A stretch of 64,000 bases of DNA from an uncultured Prevotella sp. (lineage in GTDB: Bacteria > Bacteroidota > Bacteroidia > Bacteroidales > Bacteroidaceae). The stretch covers positions 1-64,000 of the forward strand of contig CALIZL010000037.1 in assembly GCA_938028745.1 (NCBI GenBank), in the 5' to 3' direction. The notes beneath the pieces are model-generated. The model searched no databases and was not told the DNA's origin. It saw only the letters and a program-made list of their open reading frames with translations. A program made the translations under genes and the position numbers. Below, one piece after another: positions 17,440 through 27,057 of the stretch. Within the stretch, counting starts at the first letter, position 1; every line of letters begins with the position of its first letter.

Positions 17440-17760
17440 GAGTTTATGAGGTTTTAAGTTCGTAAGTTGATGAGTTGCTAAGGTAGTGCGTTTTTGAGTT
17501 CATGTTCTTTTCAGTTCATAACTTTAAGAGTTGCCAGTGTTTGGAATTAGCGAGAGAAGGAGACAGCTAGTTTACTTTTAAACTCACGAACTTACAAACT
17601 AAAACCTCACCAACTCATAAACTTATAAACTAAAAAACCTCACCAACTCACCAACTTATAAACTCAGAAACTCAGAACCTCACCAACTTATAAACTAAAA
17701 GACCTCACCAACTCACCAACTTATAAACTAAAAAACTCAGAACCTCACCAACTAAAATGT
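17440..17760. repeat. Heptamer tandem tract (AACTCAC/AACTTAT family)
   Basis: Degenerate 7-bp units such as AACTCAC, CAACTTA and TAAACTC fill most of the gap before the SusC gene; the first ~90 bp carry the units inverted (GTAAGTTGATGAGTT). The same family is at 4690-5040, 16866-16945, 23030-23225, 31010-31390 and 52860-52990. No gene is seen. Confidence 0.8.
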
Positions 17761-17786
17761 TATAACTAAAGACAAAGGAACCTAGA

Positions 17787-20700
17787 ATGAATTGTTTACT
17801 ACAAAACGACCGAACGAAGCTGCTCGCCTGTTGTCGAAGCGCTTCGTGCCTAACCCTGATGTGGGCTTTGGGCTGCCTTTGCTTGCTTAACCCAGCAGGC
17901 GCAATGGCCGAAAACAATCGCTTGCCACATAACAACGGCAAACCCGAGACTAGTTTACAAAGCAACAACGCCACCGTAACAGGTACGGTGAACGATGCCA
18001 ACGGCGAACCGCTGGTGGGGGCAACCATCACAGCCAAGGGGTCGAGCGAGAAAGCAGTGACCGACATCGACGGGCGCTTCTCGATTAACGTGCCAGTGGG
18101 AACATCGCTTACGGTGTCGTTCATTGGGATGAAAGACAAAGAGGTGGTGGCTCAGCGAAACATGACCGTTACGCTAGATGATAATGTGAAGATGCTCGAC
18201 GACCTCGTTGTGGTGGGCTACGGCGTGATGAAGAAGAAAGACCTTACCGGAAGTATCGCCTCGGTTGGTGCAACAGACATCGCCAACGCACATGCCACCA
18301 ACCTTTCTACGGCCTTGCAGGGAGCGGCAGCGGGTCTTACCGTTACGCGCGACAACGGAACGCCCGACGGCAAGCCCTCTTTGCTGGTGCGCGGCGTTAC
18401 AACCATCAGCGACACAAGTCCGCTAGTAATTATTGATGGCGTGCCTGGCGACATCGCCAACGTAAACCCCGACGACGTGGAGACGCTTTCTGTGCTTAAA
18501 GATGCGGCATCGGCTGCCATCTATGGTTCGCGTGCAGCAGCTGGCGTTATACTTATCACCACCAAAAGAGCAAAGAACAATGAGGTAAGTCTGAACTATT
18601 CGTTCGAGCAGGCTTTCACCAAGCCCACCGTTTTGCCCAAGTATGTGGGATGGAAACGCTTTATGCAGATGGTAAACGAAACGCATTACAACGACAATCC
18701 TACGGGAGGCGAATACCAAACATACGCAAAGGACTTGATAGACAATTACGAACGCAACAACGCCACCGACCCCGACAAGTATCCCATCACGCAATGGGAA
18801 GACTATCTGTTTAAAAACACGGCCTCGCAGCAAACCCACTCGCTCAATATTATGGGTGGCGGCAAGAACGTTCGCACCAAACTGTCGCTGCGTTACGACA
18901 AGAACACGGGCCTATATGCCAACCGCAACTTTGAAAGGTACATCGCCCGATTGAACAACGACCTTGACATCAACCCCTATTTGGAGGCACATGTAGATGC
19001 CAACTTTGCATACGGCAAGGTTACAACGCCCCATAACAACCCCTTTGAAAGTGGTGCACGCAACATTCCGCCCATTTACGCCGCCTATTGGCGCAACGGA
19101 AACTATGGCGATGTGAAGGACGGCGAGAACATTTTGGCCAAGATTAACGAGGGCGGAACGATAAAGACGTCCGATTATAGCATTGCTGCCAAGGGCGAAT
19201 TGGTGGTGAAACCGCTCAAAGGACTGCGCATTTCGCTGGTGGCAGCACCCAATTTCACCTTCCATAACGTGAAAGACTTTAATAAGGAGGTGACTTACAC
19301 GCGTGCCGACGACCCACTAACGCCGGCAGGACATGTGGGCGGATTTCGCACTACCTCGCTAACCGAGACGCGAAACACACACTACGACATCACCACACAG
19401 GCCTTGGCCAACTACACACACGACTTTGGACTGCACAGCCTCACCGCAATGGCTGGTTTCGAATACTATTATATGCGCGACGAAAACCTGTGGGCCAGTG
19501 GCGATAAGTTCCAACTCTCGGCCTTTCCCTACCTAGATCTCTCGCCACGAGACGGCAGAAACAACGGCGGTAACGCCCTTGAATACTCCTATCGTTCGGC
19601 ATTTGCACGCGTAAACTATGCTTACGCCAATCGTTACTTGCTCGAAGCCAACATACGTTACGATGGCTCGTCGCGTTTCCATAAGGATTATCGCTGGGCA
19701 ACCTTCCCTTCGGTGTCGGCCGGTTGGGTTATTTCTGAAGAGAATTTCTTTAAAGACAACGTGCGGTGGATGGACCATTTCAAGCTGCGCGCCTCTTATG
19801 GTCAGTTGGGTAACGAACGTATAGGCAGCTATTACCCCTATCAATCGTCCATCAGGTTTGGTTCGGCTCTGCTGCTTAACGGCACAACGCCCGTAACCGT
19901 ACCCTCTGCGGCACAAGTGAAGTATGCCGTTAAGGACATCACTTGGGAAACAACCGAAACGTGGGACGTGGGTATTGATGCCCGTTTGCTTGATGCTCGC
20001 CTCGGCATAAACTTCGATTACTATCGCAAGAAAACACGCGACATGCTCTTGCCTGTGCAAATCCCCATCTTCTTGGGGTACGAAAATCCCGACGTTAACG
20101 CAGGCGACATGCACACCAACGGCTTCGACCTGGAACTAAGATGGCGCGATAGAATGGGAAAAGTGGACTATTGGGCCGCACTTAACCTATCGGACTATAC
20201 CTCGAAGATGGGTAACATGCGCGGAACTGAGTTTACGGGCGTGAAGATAAACCGCGAAGGCAGCGAGTTTATGAACTGGTACGGCTACGTTAGCGATGGC
20301 ATTTACCAAACGCAAGAAGAGGTTGACAACTCGCCGAAGCTTAACAACAACGTAACGGTGGGCGACTTGAAGTATCGCGACATATCAGGTCCCGACGGAA
20401 AGCCCGACGGAAAGATTTCGGCAGAGTACGACCGCGTGCCGCTTAAAGGTTCGTTGCCCCACTTTATCTACGGCGTTAACCTCGGCGCAGCCTATAATGG
20501 GTTCGACTTTAACGTAAGTTTCCAAGGTGTGGGCAAGCAATGGAGCCGCAAAACACCGGTGATGGTAGAGGGATTGGTGAACAACTGGACCAACTTCCCC
20601 GAACTAATCGACGGCCGTTATTGGAGCAAATACAACACGCCAGAGCAAAACGTGGCGGCCGAATATCCTCGACTAACCGACACAAGCCGTGCTAACAACT

Positions 20701-20942
20701 ATACGATGAGCGACTTTTGGCTGTTCAATGGTTGGTATCTGCGCTGCAAAAACATTACGCTGGGCTACACCCTGCCCAAGAACATCACGCAGAAGGCATT
20801 GCTAAAACAAGTGCGCGTGTACCTCTCGGCCAACGATCTCTTCGCCATCAGCAACTATCCAAAGGGCTGGGATCCCGAAGTTACCGACAACGGCTATCCC
20901 ATCATGCGCTCGCTGATGTTCGGACTTAATGTAAACTTCTAA
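17787..20942 (+). CDS. SusC/RagA-family TonB-linked outer-membrane transporter (locus 1)
   Basis: 1051 residues. A signal peptide of about 41 residues ends at GAMA; a carboxypeptidase-like regulatory domain covers about 63-140 (TVTGTVNDANGEPLVGATIT); the TonB plug follows with LDDLVVVGYGVMKKKDLTGS and the hallmark LKDAASAAIYGSRAAAGVIL; the rest is the 22-strand barrel ending in LMFGLNVNF. SusC proteins import large nutrients with a SusD lid, powered by TonB-ExbBD. The SusD partner follows 15 bp downstream. The next genes, a secreted FAD oxidoreductase and a secreted EEP-family phosphodiesterase, give no clear substrate; no glycoside hydrolase is present. Confidence 0.95.
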   Translation: MNCLLQNDRTKLLACCRSASCLTLMWALGCLCLLNPAGAMAENNRLPHNNGKPETSLQSNNATVTGTVNDANGEPLVGATITAKGSSEKAVTDIDGRFSINVPVGTSLTVSFIGMKDKEVVAQRNMTVTLDDNVKMLDDLVVVGYGVMKKKDLTGSIASVGATDIANAHATNLSTALQGAAAGLTVTRDNGTPDGKPSLLVRGVTTISDTSPLVIIDGVPGDIANVNPDDVETLSVLKDAASAAIYGSRAAAGVILITTKRAKNNEVSLNYSFEQAFTKPTVLPKYVGWKRFMQMVNETHYNDNPTGGEYQTYAKDLIDNYERNNATDPDKYPITQWEDYLFKNTASQQTHSLNIMGGGKNVRTKLSLRYDKNTGLYANRNFERYIARLNNDLDINPYLEAHVDANFAYGKVTTPHNNPFESGARNIPPIYAAYWRNGNYGDVKDGENILAKINEGGTIKTSDYSIAAKGELVVKPLKGLRISLVAAPNFTFHNVKDFNKEVTYTRADDPLTPAGHVGGFRTTSLTETRNTHYDITTQALANYTHDFGLHSLTAMAGFEYYYMRDENLWASGDKFQLSAFPYLDLSPRDGRNNGGNALEYSYRSAFARVNYAYANRYLLEANIRYDGSSRFHKDYRWATFPSVSAGWVISEENFFKDNVRWMDHFKLRASYGQLGNERIGSYYPYQSSIRFGSALLLNGTTPVTVPSAAQVKYAVKDITWETTETWDVGIDARLLDARLGINFDYYRKKTRDMLLPVQIPIFLGYENPDVNAGDMHTNGFDLELRWRDRMGKVDYWAALNLSDYTSKMGNMRGTEFTGVKINREGSEFMNWYGYVSDGIYQTQEEVDNSPKLNNNVTVGDLKYRDISGPDGKPDGKISAEYDRVPLKGSLPHFIYGVNLGAAYNGFDFNVSFQGVGKQWSRKTPVMVEGLVNNWTNFPELIDGRYWSKYNTPEQNVAAEYPRLTDTSRANNYTMSDFWLFNGWYLRCKNITLGYTLPKNITQKALLKQVRVYLSANDLFAISNYPKGWDPEVTDNGYPIMRSLMFGLNVNF

Positions 20943-20957
20943 ACAATCGACAGAAAA

Positions 20958-22670
20958 ATGAAACGCAATTTCATCAGAAACATATTCGCGGCAGCACTTG
21001 TCTTCGCTGCCACCGCTTGCCACGACCTCGACCTCAACCCGCTTTCGTCGGCCGCTTCGGGCAACTGGTATCGCGACCTACAGCAGATAGAAATGGCCCT
21101 TAACGCCCTCGATTCGGCCAAATTCTGGCGTCCCGATGGCGATAACCAAACCGATTGGAGCGACGATGCCGTGTATCGCAACGCGCTTACCGAGATGGAG
21201 AACGCCACGCTGACCAGTAGTTACCACCTGGTTCAAACCTACTGGCGGCTCAACTACCAAATGATTTCGTACGCCAACACCATCCTTAACCGCTACGAAA
21301 CGGCTTTGCACAATGGCGCCAACAAGGAAAAGCTGATGCAATACGTGGGCGAGGCCCACTTTTACAGGGCTGTTGCCTACGGCCGTTTGCTGTGTAAGTA
21401 TGGCGATGTGCCCTATGTAACCAGCGAAATAAGCATAGACGAGGCCTTAAATAAAACGCGCGACAGCAAGGAAGTGGTGCTGAAGCATGCCTACGAAGAC
21501 TTCGATAAGGCTGCCGAGCTGCTGCCCAACTCGTATTCGGGCTTGCAACGCATCACCAAAGGGGCGGCTTTGGCCCTTAAAGCGCGCACCGCACTCTATC
21601 TGGCCGACTACAAAACGGCGGCCGAAGCGGCTAAGGCGGTGATGGAACTTGGGGTGTACAAACTGCATCCAAGCTATTCCGACCTCTTCTTGCAGAAGAC
21701 CCGCACCTCCACGGAGTTCATTTTTACGCTCTCCCGTTCGCTCTCGCTCGACTATAATGTGCTTAAAGGCAATGGCGTTTACCACAGGTTGCCCCGTAAT
21801 GCGGGCGGTTGGGCTGGTCGCGAACCTTCTTGGCAATTGCTGGCTGCCTACACCTGCACCGACGGATTGCCCATAGACAAGTCGCCGTTGTTCAATCCGC
21901 GCAAGCCATTCCTCAATCGCGACCCGCGTTGTATGGCCACCATCGTGCCCTTCGACTCTGTTTTCCTGGGCTATGTATATAGTCCTTCGCCTGCCGACTC
22001 GCTGGTATTGAACGTTAGCGCGGGCAAAATGGTTCGCAATCAAGATACGCGCATCGTTGCAACCCATGCTCCCTACAATGGTTTGGTTTGGAAAAAAGGC
22101 ATCGACGAGAGCTGGATTGCCAACAAATACATCGTTGAAAGTCCGCAAATCATCGTGCGCTATGCCGATGTGTTGTTGATGTACGCCGAAGCAAAGATTG
22201 AGTTGGGCAAGATAGACCAAAGCGTTCTTGATGCCATGAACGCCGTTAGGGCTCGCGCCTATGGCGTATCGGCTGCCGAAACAACCAAATATCCCGCCTT
22301 TACCATTAAGGGAAAAGACGAGATGCGCCTAGACTTGCGCACCGAAAGGCGCATGGAACTGGCTGGCGAAGACCTGCGATTTGCCGACCTTGTGCGGTGG
22401 AGATTGGCCGAAGTGGCCCTTAACCGCAAGCAATACGGCATACTCGACCCCGCCAAAGAGTGCCTTGAAAAGCTGGTGCATGCCAACAAATGGTTCTGGC
22501 CCACAACGCCAAAGATAGACCAATACGGCCTGCCCGACTTTGCTGAGATGGAAGCCACGGGCTTAATACGCGTGCTTTCGGAACGCAAGTGGGACAACAG
22601 GCAGTATCTTTGGCCGCTCCCCGAGAAGGAAGTGAAGATTGGAAAGGTTACCCAAAACCCTGGATATTAA
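20958..22670 (+). CDS. SusD/RagB-family surface lipoprotein (locus 1)
   Basis: 570 residues. A lipoprotein signal ends at Cys21 (FAATAC-HDLDLNPLS), the classical SusD start. The TPR-rich SusD fold follows (YWRLNYQMISYANTILNRYE, GEAHFYRAVAYGRLLCKYGD, and near the C-terminus RTERRMELAGEDLRFADLVR). It acts as the hinged lid that delivers substrate into the SusC barrel encoded immediately upstream. The C-terminal WPLPEKEVKIGKVTQNPGY is the usual SusD end. The substrate cannot be read from sequence. Confidence 0.95.
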   Translation: MKRNFIRNIFAAALVFAATACHDLDLNPLSSAASGNWYRDLQQIEMALNALDSAKFWRPDGDNQTDWSDDAVYRNALTEMENATLTSSYHLVQTYWRLNYQMISYANTILNRYETALHNGANKEKLMQYVGEAHFYRAVAYGRLLCKYGDVPYVTSEISIDEALNKTRDSKEVVLKHAYEDFDKAAELLPNSYSGLQRITKGAALALKARTALYLADYKTAAEAAKAVMELGVYKLHPSYSDLFLQKTRTSTEFIFTLSRSLSLDYNVLKGNGVYHRLPRNAGGWAGREPSWQLLAAYTCTDGLPIDKSPLFNPRKPFLNRDPRCMATIVPFDSVFLGYVYSPSPADSLVLNVSAGKMVRNQDTRIVATHAPYNGLVWKKGIDESWIANKYIVESPQIIVRYADVLLMYAEAKIELGKIDQSVLDAMNAVRARAYGVSAAETTKYPAFTIKGKDEMRLDLRTERRMELAGEDLRFADLVRWRLAEVALNRKQYGILDPAKECLEKLVHANKWFWPTTPKIDQYGLPDFAEMEATGLIRVLSERKWDNRQYLWPLPEKEVKIGKVTQNPGY

Positions 22671-22782
22671 GGGGGAGTCTATATTAGTATGAACGAATGG
22701 GTAATGTAAGCCAATGCCTTTGTGCTGCAAATAGCAATGCTGCATGCGCACAAGCAACAGTAAAATGCAGCATGTTGTGCCC

Positions 22783-22867
22783 CTACAAGATACTTTGTAG
22801 CCACACTACAAAAGGCTTGTAGCCGCACTACAAGATACTTGTAGCCCCGCTACAAACGGCCTTGTAC
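22783..22867. repeat. Four tandem mini-palindromes
   Basis: Four short inverted repeats of the form CTACAA-n4/5-TTGTAG occur in a row at 22783-22800, 22806-22822, 22828-22844 and 22850-22867, spaced 22-23 bp apart; the third, CTACAAGATACTTGTAG, is perfect. They lie in the 560-bp gap between SusD and the FAD oxidoreductase gene and could be stacked operators or RNA hairpins. The rest of the gap holds only heptamer repeats. Confidence 0.7.
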
Positions 22868-23029
22868 TGCTTATGTGGCTATCAACTTGTTGGCAAAGGG
22901 CTTCCTAAAAACCAATTCTTTAATTACTATATGCTTTGAGTTTGTTTGTTCTGCTAGTGTCTAACGTTTCTAGTGTTGTAGGTAACAAACGCTTGTCCTG
23001 TGGATTGTAAATGAAAGGCGGCGGGACAA

Positions 23030-23225
23030 ACAAACTCATCAACTCGCCAACTGACGAGCACATAAGCTGACGAACTCATTAACAGACGAGCGTATTAGCA
23101 GATGAACTCACCAACTCATCAACTGAAGAACTCATCGACTGATGAACTTATCAACTCACAAACTGACGGACTCATAAGCTGATGAACTCACGAGCTCATA
23201 AACTCACCAACTCATAAACTCAAAT
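23030..23225. repeat. Heptamer tandem tract
   Basis: AACTCATC/AACTGACG/AACTCAC units run up to 4 bp before the FAD oxidoreductase start codon, leaving no room for an ordinary promoter closer than about 200 bp unless it lies inside the repeat. Confidence 0.8.
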
Positions 23226-23229
23226 AAAT

Positions 23230-25329
23230 ATGAGAACAACACGAACTTTTGCCGTTGTGCTACTCGCCATAGCATGGTTGGCCCAGCCCCTTGCCGCTGC
23301 TAACATTTGGATTGAGGCCGAAAGCTTCCAAGAAAAGGGCGGATGGCTGGTAGATCAGCAAATGATTGAGGGGATGGGGTCGCCTTACCTCATCGCCCAC
23401 GGACTGGGAACGCCCGTTAAAGATGCGCTTACGAAGGTGCGAATAGATACCGCGGCAACCTACAACGTGTATGTTCGAACCTACAATTGGACCGCGCCGT
23501 GGCACCCCGCAGCGGGTCCTGGCGGGTTTAAGGTGGCCATCAATGGCAAACGTCTGCCTGTAATCGTTGGTCAAACTGGCAACCGCTGGCAATGGCAAAA
23601 GGCGGGAACGGTGAACCTTAAACAAGGAACGGCAACGCTGGCGCTATGCGACCTTAGCGGCTTTGATGGGCGGTGCGATGCCATTTGCCTGAGTACATCG
23701 GCCGTTGCGCCACCCGAAGACTACGAAGCACTAAAACGATACCGCGACAAGATGTTGCGAAGAGGCCCGAATGTGCGTTCGGCAGGGGTGTTCGACCTCG
23801 TTGTTGTTGGTGGCGGTGTGGCCGGAATGAGTGCCGCTGTGGCCGCAGCTAGGCTGGGTTTGAAGGTGGCTTTGGTGCAAAATCGCCCCGTGTTGGGAGG
23901 CAACAACAGCTCGGAAGTGCGCGTACATCTTGGTGGGCGCATCAACACGGGTAAGTATCCGCGGCTGGGCGACCTGCAAAAAGAGTTCGGCCCAACGCAG
24001 GAAGGAAACGCCATGCCTGCCGAAAACTATGCCGACGACCGCAAGTTGAAGTTTGTGAAGGCCGAACCCAACGTGTCGCTTTTCCTCAATCATCACGTCT
24101 GTGGCGTACAAATGCAGGGGCAACACATACCCATGACCAGGCTTTTGCCTGCCTTACAGCCTTCGGCCATGCCACATGGGGTTCGCGCCAAAGCTTCGTG
24201 CACCTCTGATGAAGGCGCAAATGCAACTGCAAATGGTGCAAAATGCGAGGGAGAGGGGCCGTTAGTAGCATCTGGCGAAACGGGAAAGACCGAAGGCACT
24301 GGCCTTATTAACCGCGACAACGCCATCGCTTCTGTAATTGCGATGAACGTACTTACGGGCGAAGAACTACGTTTCGAGGCTCCGCTCTTTGCCGATTGCA
24401 CAGGCGATGCCACGCTGGGTGTGCTGGCCGGAGCGATGTATTCCATCGGTCGCGATCCGCAATCGGCCTTCGGAGAAGACCTTGCACCGCAGCAAGCAGA
24501 CGACATGACGATGGGTGTTTCTATGCAATGGTATGCAAAGAAGCGAGACAAACCAACACCGTTCCCCCTCTTTGAATACGGCATCAGCTTTAACGAGCAG
24601 ACGGCCGAGAAACGTTTGAGGGGCGAATGGACCTGGGAAACGGGATTGAACAGCCGCATTGTAGATAATTTGGAGCGTGTGCGCGACTATGGCATGCTGG
24701 TGGTTTACTCCAATTGGAGCTTCCTAAAGAACCGCAGTAAAGACCGCCGACGTTACGAACGGCAACAGCTAGACTGGCTGGCATACGTGGCTGGCAAGCG
24801 CGAGTCGCGCCGATTGCTGGGCGATTACGTGCTGAGCGAACAAGACATCGTGAAGAACATGCCGCACGAAGACGGTACTTTTACCACCACTTGGAGCATT
24901 GACTTGCACTATCCCGATACGCTGAACGCCCGAAACTTCGCCACTGGTCCTTTCAAAGCCATTTCGCGGCAGCGCGTTATCTATCCTTACGCCGTGCCTT
25001 ACCGCTGCCTTTACTCGCGTAATATTAGTAACTTGTTCATGGCAGGGCGCAACATCAGCGTTACACACGTGGCTCTTGGTTCGGTGCGCGTTATGCGAAC
25101 AACGGGCATGATGGGCGAGGTGGTGGGTATGGCTGCGGCAGTTTGTCGTGCAAACAGGGCATACCCACGGCAGGTTTACACCCATTTCTTGCCCCAACTG
25201 CAAGCTCTTATGGAGCGTGGAGTGGGGGATGCCAACCTGCCTAACAACCAAACCTACAACGAAGGGTGGGTGCTTGAAAAGCCGCCTCGGCTCGAAAGCA
25301 AACACGTAGACCAAGAACAGGATGAATAA
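23230..25329 (+). CDS. Secreted FAD-dependent oxidoreductase with N-terminal beta-domain
   Basis: 699 residues. A signal peptide (…IAWLAQPLAAA) is followed by a ~150-residue beta-rich domain starting NIWIEAESFQEKGGW, resembling carbohydrate-binding-type modules. An FAD-binding domain (FAD_oxidored type) follows from residue 188, FDLVVVGGGVAGMSAAVAAA, with the dinucleotide motif at Gly194-Gly199 and VLGGNNSSEVRVHLGGR. Such proteins occur next to SusCD pairs in Bacteroidota, but their reaction is not generally known. Oddity: a ~50-residue Ala/Gly/Thr/Ser-rich low-complexity segment (about residues 303-355) interrupts the domain and may be a recent insertion. Mature location is probably periplasm. 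Confidence 0.85.
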   Translation: MRTTRTFAVVLLAIAWLAQPLAAANIWIEAESFQEKGGWLVDQQMIEGMGSPYLIAHGLGTPVKDALTKVRIDTAATYNVYVRTYNWTAPWHPAAGPGGFKVAINGKRLPVIVGQTGNRWQWQKAGTVNLKQGTATLALCDLSGFDGRCDAICLSTSAVAPPEDYEALKRYRDKMLRRGPNVRSAGVFDLVVVGGGVAGMSAAVAAARLGLKVALVQNRPVLGGNNSSEVRVHLGGRINTGKYPRLGDLQKEFGPTQEGNAMPAENYADDRKLKFVKAEPNVSLFLNHHVCGVQMQGQHIPMTRLLPALQPSAMPHGVRAKASCTSDEGANATANGAKCEGEGPLVASGETGKTEGTGLINRDNAIASVIAMNVLTGEELRFEAPLFADCTGDATLGVLAGAMYSIGRDPQSAFGEDLAPQQADDMTMGVSMQWYAKKRDKPTPFPLFEYGISFNEQTAEKRLRGEWTWETGLNSRIVDNLERVRDYGMLVVYSNWSFLKNRSKDRRRYERQQLDWLAYVAGKRESRRLLGDYVLSEQDIVKNMPHEDGTFTTTWSIDLHYPDTLNARNFATGPFKAISRQRVIYPYAVPYRCLYSRNISNLFMAGRNISVTHVALGSVRVMRTTGMMGEVVGMAAAVCRANRAYPRQVYTHFLPQLQALMERGVGDANLPNNQTYNEGWVLEKPPRLESKHVDQEQDE

Positions 25330-25399
25330 TGCCTCAGCCCCAACTCCGCTGCAAAGGGCGAGGGGAGTGATGTGACTTGGGGAATTGAAGCTAAATCTT

Positions 25400-25692
25400 C
25401 ATCTTATTAGGAGTTAAAGGAGTTAAGGAGTTAAGGAGTTAAGCCAAATGTATAGGTGGCGTTGGCAATCTTTTCACCTTTCCACATTTAGGAGTTAAAG
25501 GAGTTAAGGAGTTAAGGAGTTAAGCCGAATGTATAGGTGGCGTTAGCCATCTTTTCACCTTTCCACCTTTTCACTCTTTCACCTTTAAAAGGCGTTAGCC
25601 ATCTTTTCACCCTTTCCCCTTTTCACTCTTTCACCTTTAAAAGGCGCAGCCATCTTTTCACCCTTTCACCTTTTCACTCTTTCACCTTTAAA
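25400..25692. repeat. Octamer tract with duplicated ~80-bp block
   Basis: GGAGTTAA units are followed by GTATAGGTGGCGTT and by inverted GTGAAAAG-family units (CTTTTCACC). The block of about 80 bp starting near 25408 is repeated almost exactly at about 25487. Non-coding. Confidence 0.75.
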
Positions 25693-25727
25693 TTATAATA
25701 GCAACTCAACATTAATTACATAATGCA

Positions 25728-26780
25728 ATGAAAAAACTAGTTATTGGTTTGCTGTTGGCCGCCTTTGCCTGCACGGCAACAGCACAAAAGAATGCGCAAG
25801 GCGCAGCTAAGCGGGCAGTTCAGTTCACGGTTCTGCAATGGAACATCTGGCAAGAAGGAACGCTCATACCTGGCGGTTTCGAGGCTATTGTCGGCGAAAT
25901 ACAAAATTTGCAGCCCGACTTCGTTACGCTGAGCGAGGTGCGCAACTACGATGACGTTGACTTTACCCATCGTCTTTGTCAGGCATTGAAAGAAAAAGGC
26001 CTAATCTATTATTCCTTCCGCAGCAAGGATTCGGGGCTGCTTAGCAAGCATCCCATTATGGATTGGCGGCCCGTCTTCCCCGAAAACCGCGACCACGGCA
26101 GTATATATAAGCTGGTGGCAAAGGTTCAAGGCGTTGAGGTGGCTGTGTATACAGGCCACTTAGACTATCTGGATTGTGCCTATTACAACGTTCGCGGTTA
26201 CGACGGCAACACGTTTAAAGAAACAACTAAGCCCGAAAGCATCGAAGAAGTGCTGCGTCTTAACGACTTGTCGTGGCGCGACAACGCCGTGCAAATCTTC
26301 CTTAACGAGGCTCGCCACGACATTGCTGCTGGTCGTTGCGTGGTATTTGGCGGCGATTTCAACGAGCCGTCCCACCTCGATTGGATACATGCCACGGCCA
26401 ATCTGTACGATCACAACGGCATGGCCATACCTTGGACGGTGTCTACAATGCTACAACGCGCGGGCTTTAAGGATAGCTATCGCGTGTTGTACCCCAACCC
26501 CGTAACCCATCCGGGCTTTACCTACCCTTGTTTCAACATCGCGGCAGAAATGTCGAAGCTTACTTGGGCACCAAAAGCCGACGAACGCGAACGCATAGAC
26601 CTTATATATTATAAGGGTCGTGGCATGGAGGTGGATAAGGCCCAGATATTTGGTCCAAACGTATGTGTATGCCGTTCGCAGCCTGCACAAGATAAATGGG
26701 ACGACCCCATCTTGCTGCCCAAAGGTGGAACGTGGCCCACAGATCACCGCGGACTATTGGTTAAGTTCGTTGTGAAATAA
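25728..26780 (+). CDS. Secreted endonuclease/exonuclease/phosphatase (EEP) family protein
   Basis: 350 residues with a signal peptide ending ACTATAQ. The EEP fold is clear: LQWNIWQEG (strand with the metal-site Asn), QPDFVTLSEVRN (metal-binding Glu), VYTGHLDYLD, GGDFNEPSHLDW with Asp210 and Asn212, and the terminal TDHRGL with the catalytic Asp-His. The family cleaves phosphodiester or phosphomonoester bonds in nucleic acids, sphingomyelin or inositol phosphates; which applies here is unknown. Export and position downstream of the SusCD-FAD genes suggest nutrient processing in the periplasm or outside. Confidence 0.88.
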   Translation: MKKLVIGLLLAAFACTATAQKNAQGAAKRAVQFTVLQWNIWQEGTLIPGGFEAIVGEIQNLQPDFVTLSEVRNYDDVDFTHRLCQALKEKGLIYYSFRSKDSGLLSKHPIMDWRPVFPENRDHGSIYKLVAKVQGVEVAVYTGHLDYLDCAYYNVRGYDGNTFKETTKPESIEEVLRLNDLSWRDNAVQIFLNEARHDIAAGRCVVFGGDFNEPSHLDWIHATANLYDHNGMAIPWTVSTMLQRAGFKDSYRVLYPNPVTHPGFTYPCFNIAAEMSKLTWAPKADERERIDLIYYKGRGMEVDKAQIFGPNVCVCRSQPAQDKWDDPILLPKGGTWPTDHRGLLVKFVVK

Positions 26781-26934
26781 GCTTGTCTTTTGCTGTTGGT
26801 GCTGGTGGGCGCACCTTGCTTGTGCTTTGGTTATCAAAGCACAAGCAGGGTGCGGTGTGGCTTGTTTATGGCTATTGTACTGCAATGAAAATCGTTTTAC
26901 AGCGATGGGAACGCGCTTTCACAGCAACGGAAAC

Positions 26935-27045
26935 CATCTTTTGCAGCAACGGAAACTATCCTTTGCAGCAACGGAAACCATTCTTTGCAGCAGCGGAAAC
27001 CATTCTTTGCAACCATGATAAACTATTTTTCAACCATGATAAACC
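26935..27045. repeat. Tandem repeat of ~21 bp before the four-helix-bundle gene
   Basis: Four units of the form TTTGCAGCAACGGAAACCAT, slightly varied, then two CAACCATGATAAACCAT units, running almost into the next start codon. The preceding 26783-26934 holds nothing recognised. Confidence 0.8.
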
Positions 27046-27057
27046 ATTATTACAGTT

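Noticed and set aside
17787..26780. Glycan-utilisation locus assignment for SusCD locus 1
   Set aside because: No glycoside hydrolase, lyase or sulfatase is present; the FAD oxidoreductase and EEP protein do not define a glycan substrate.
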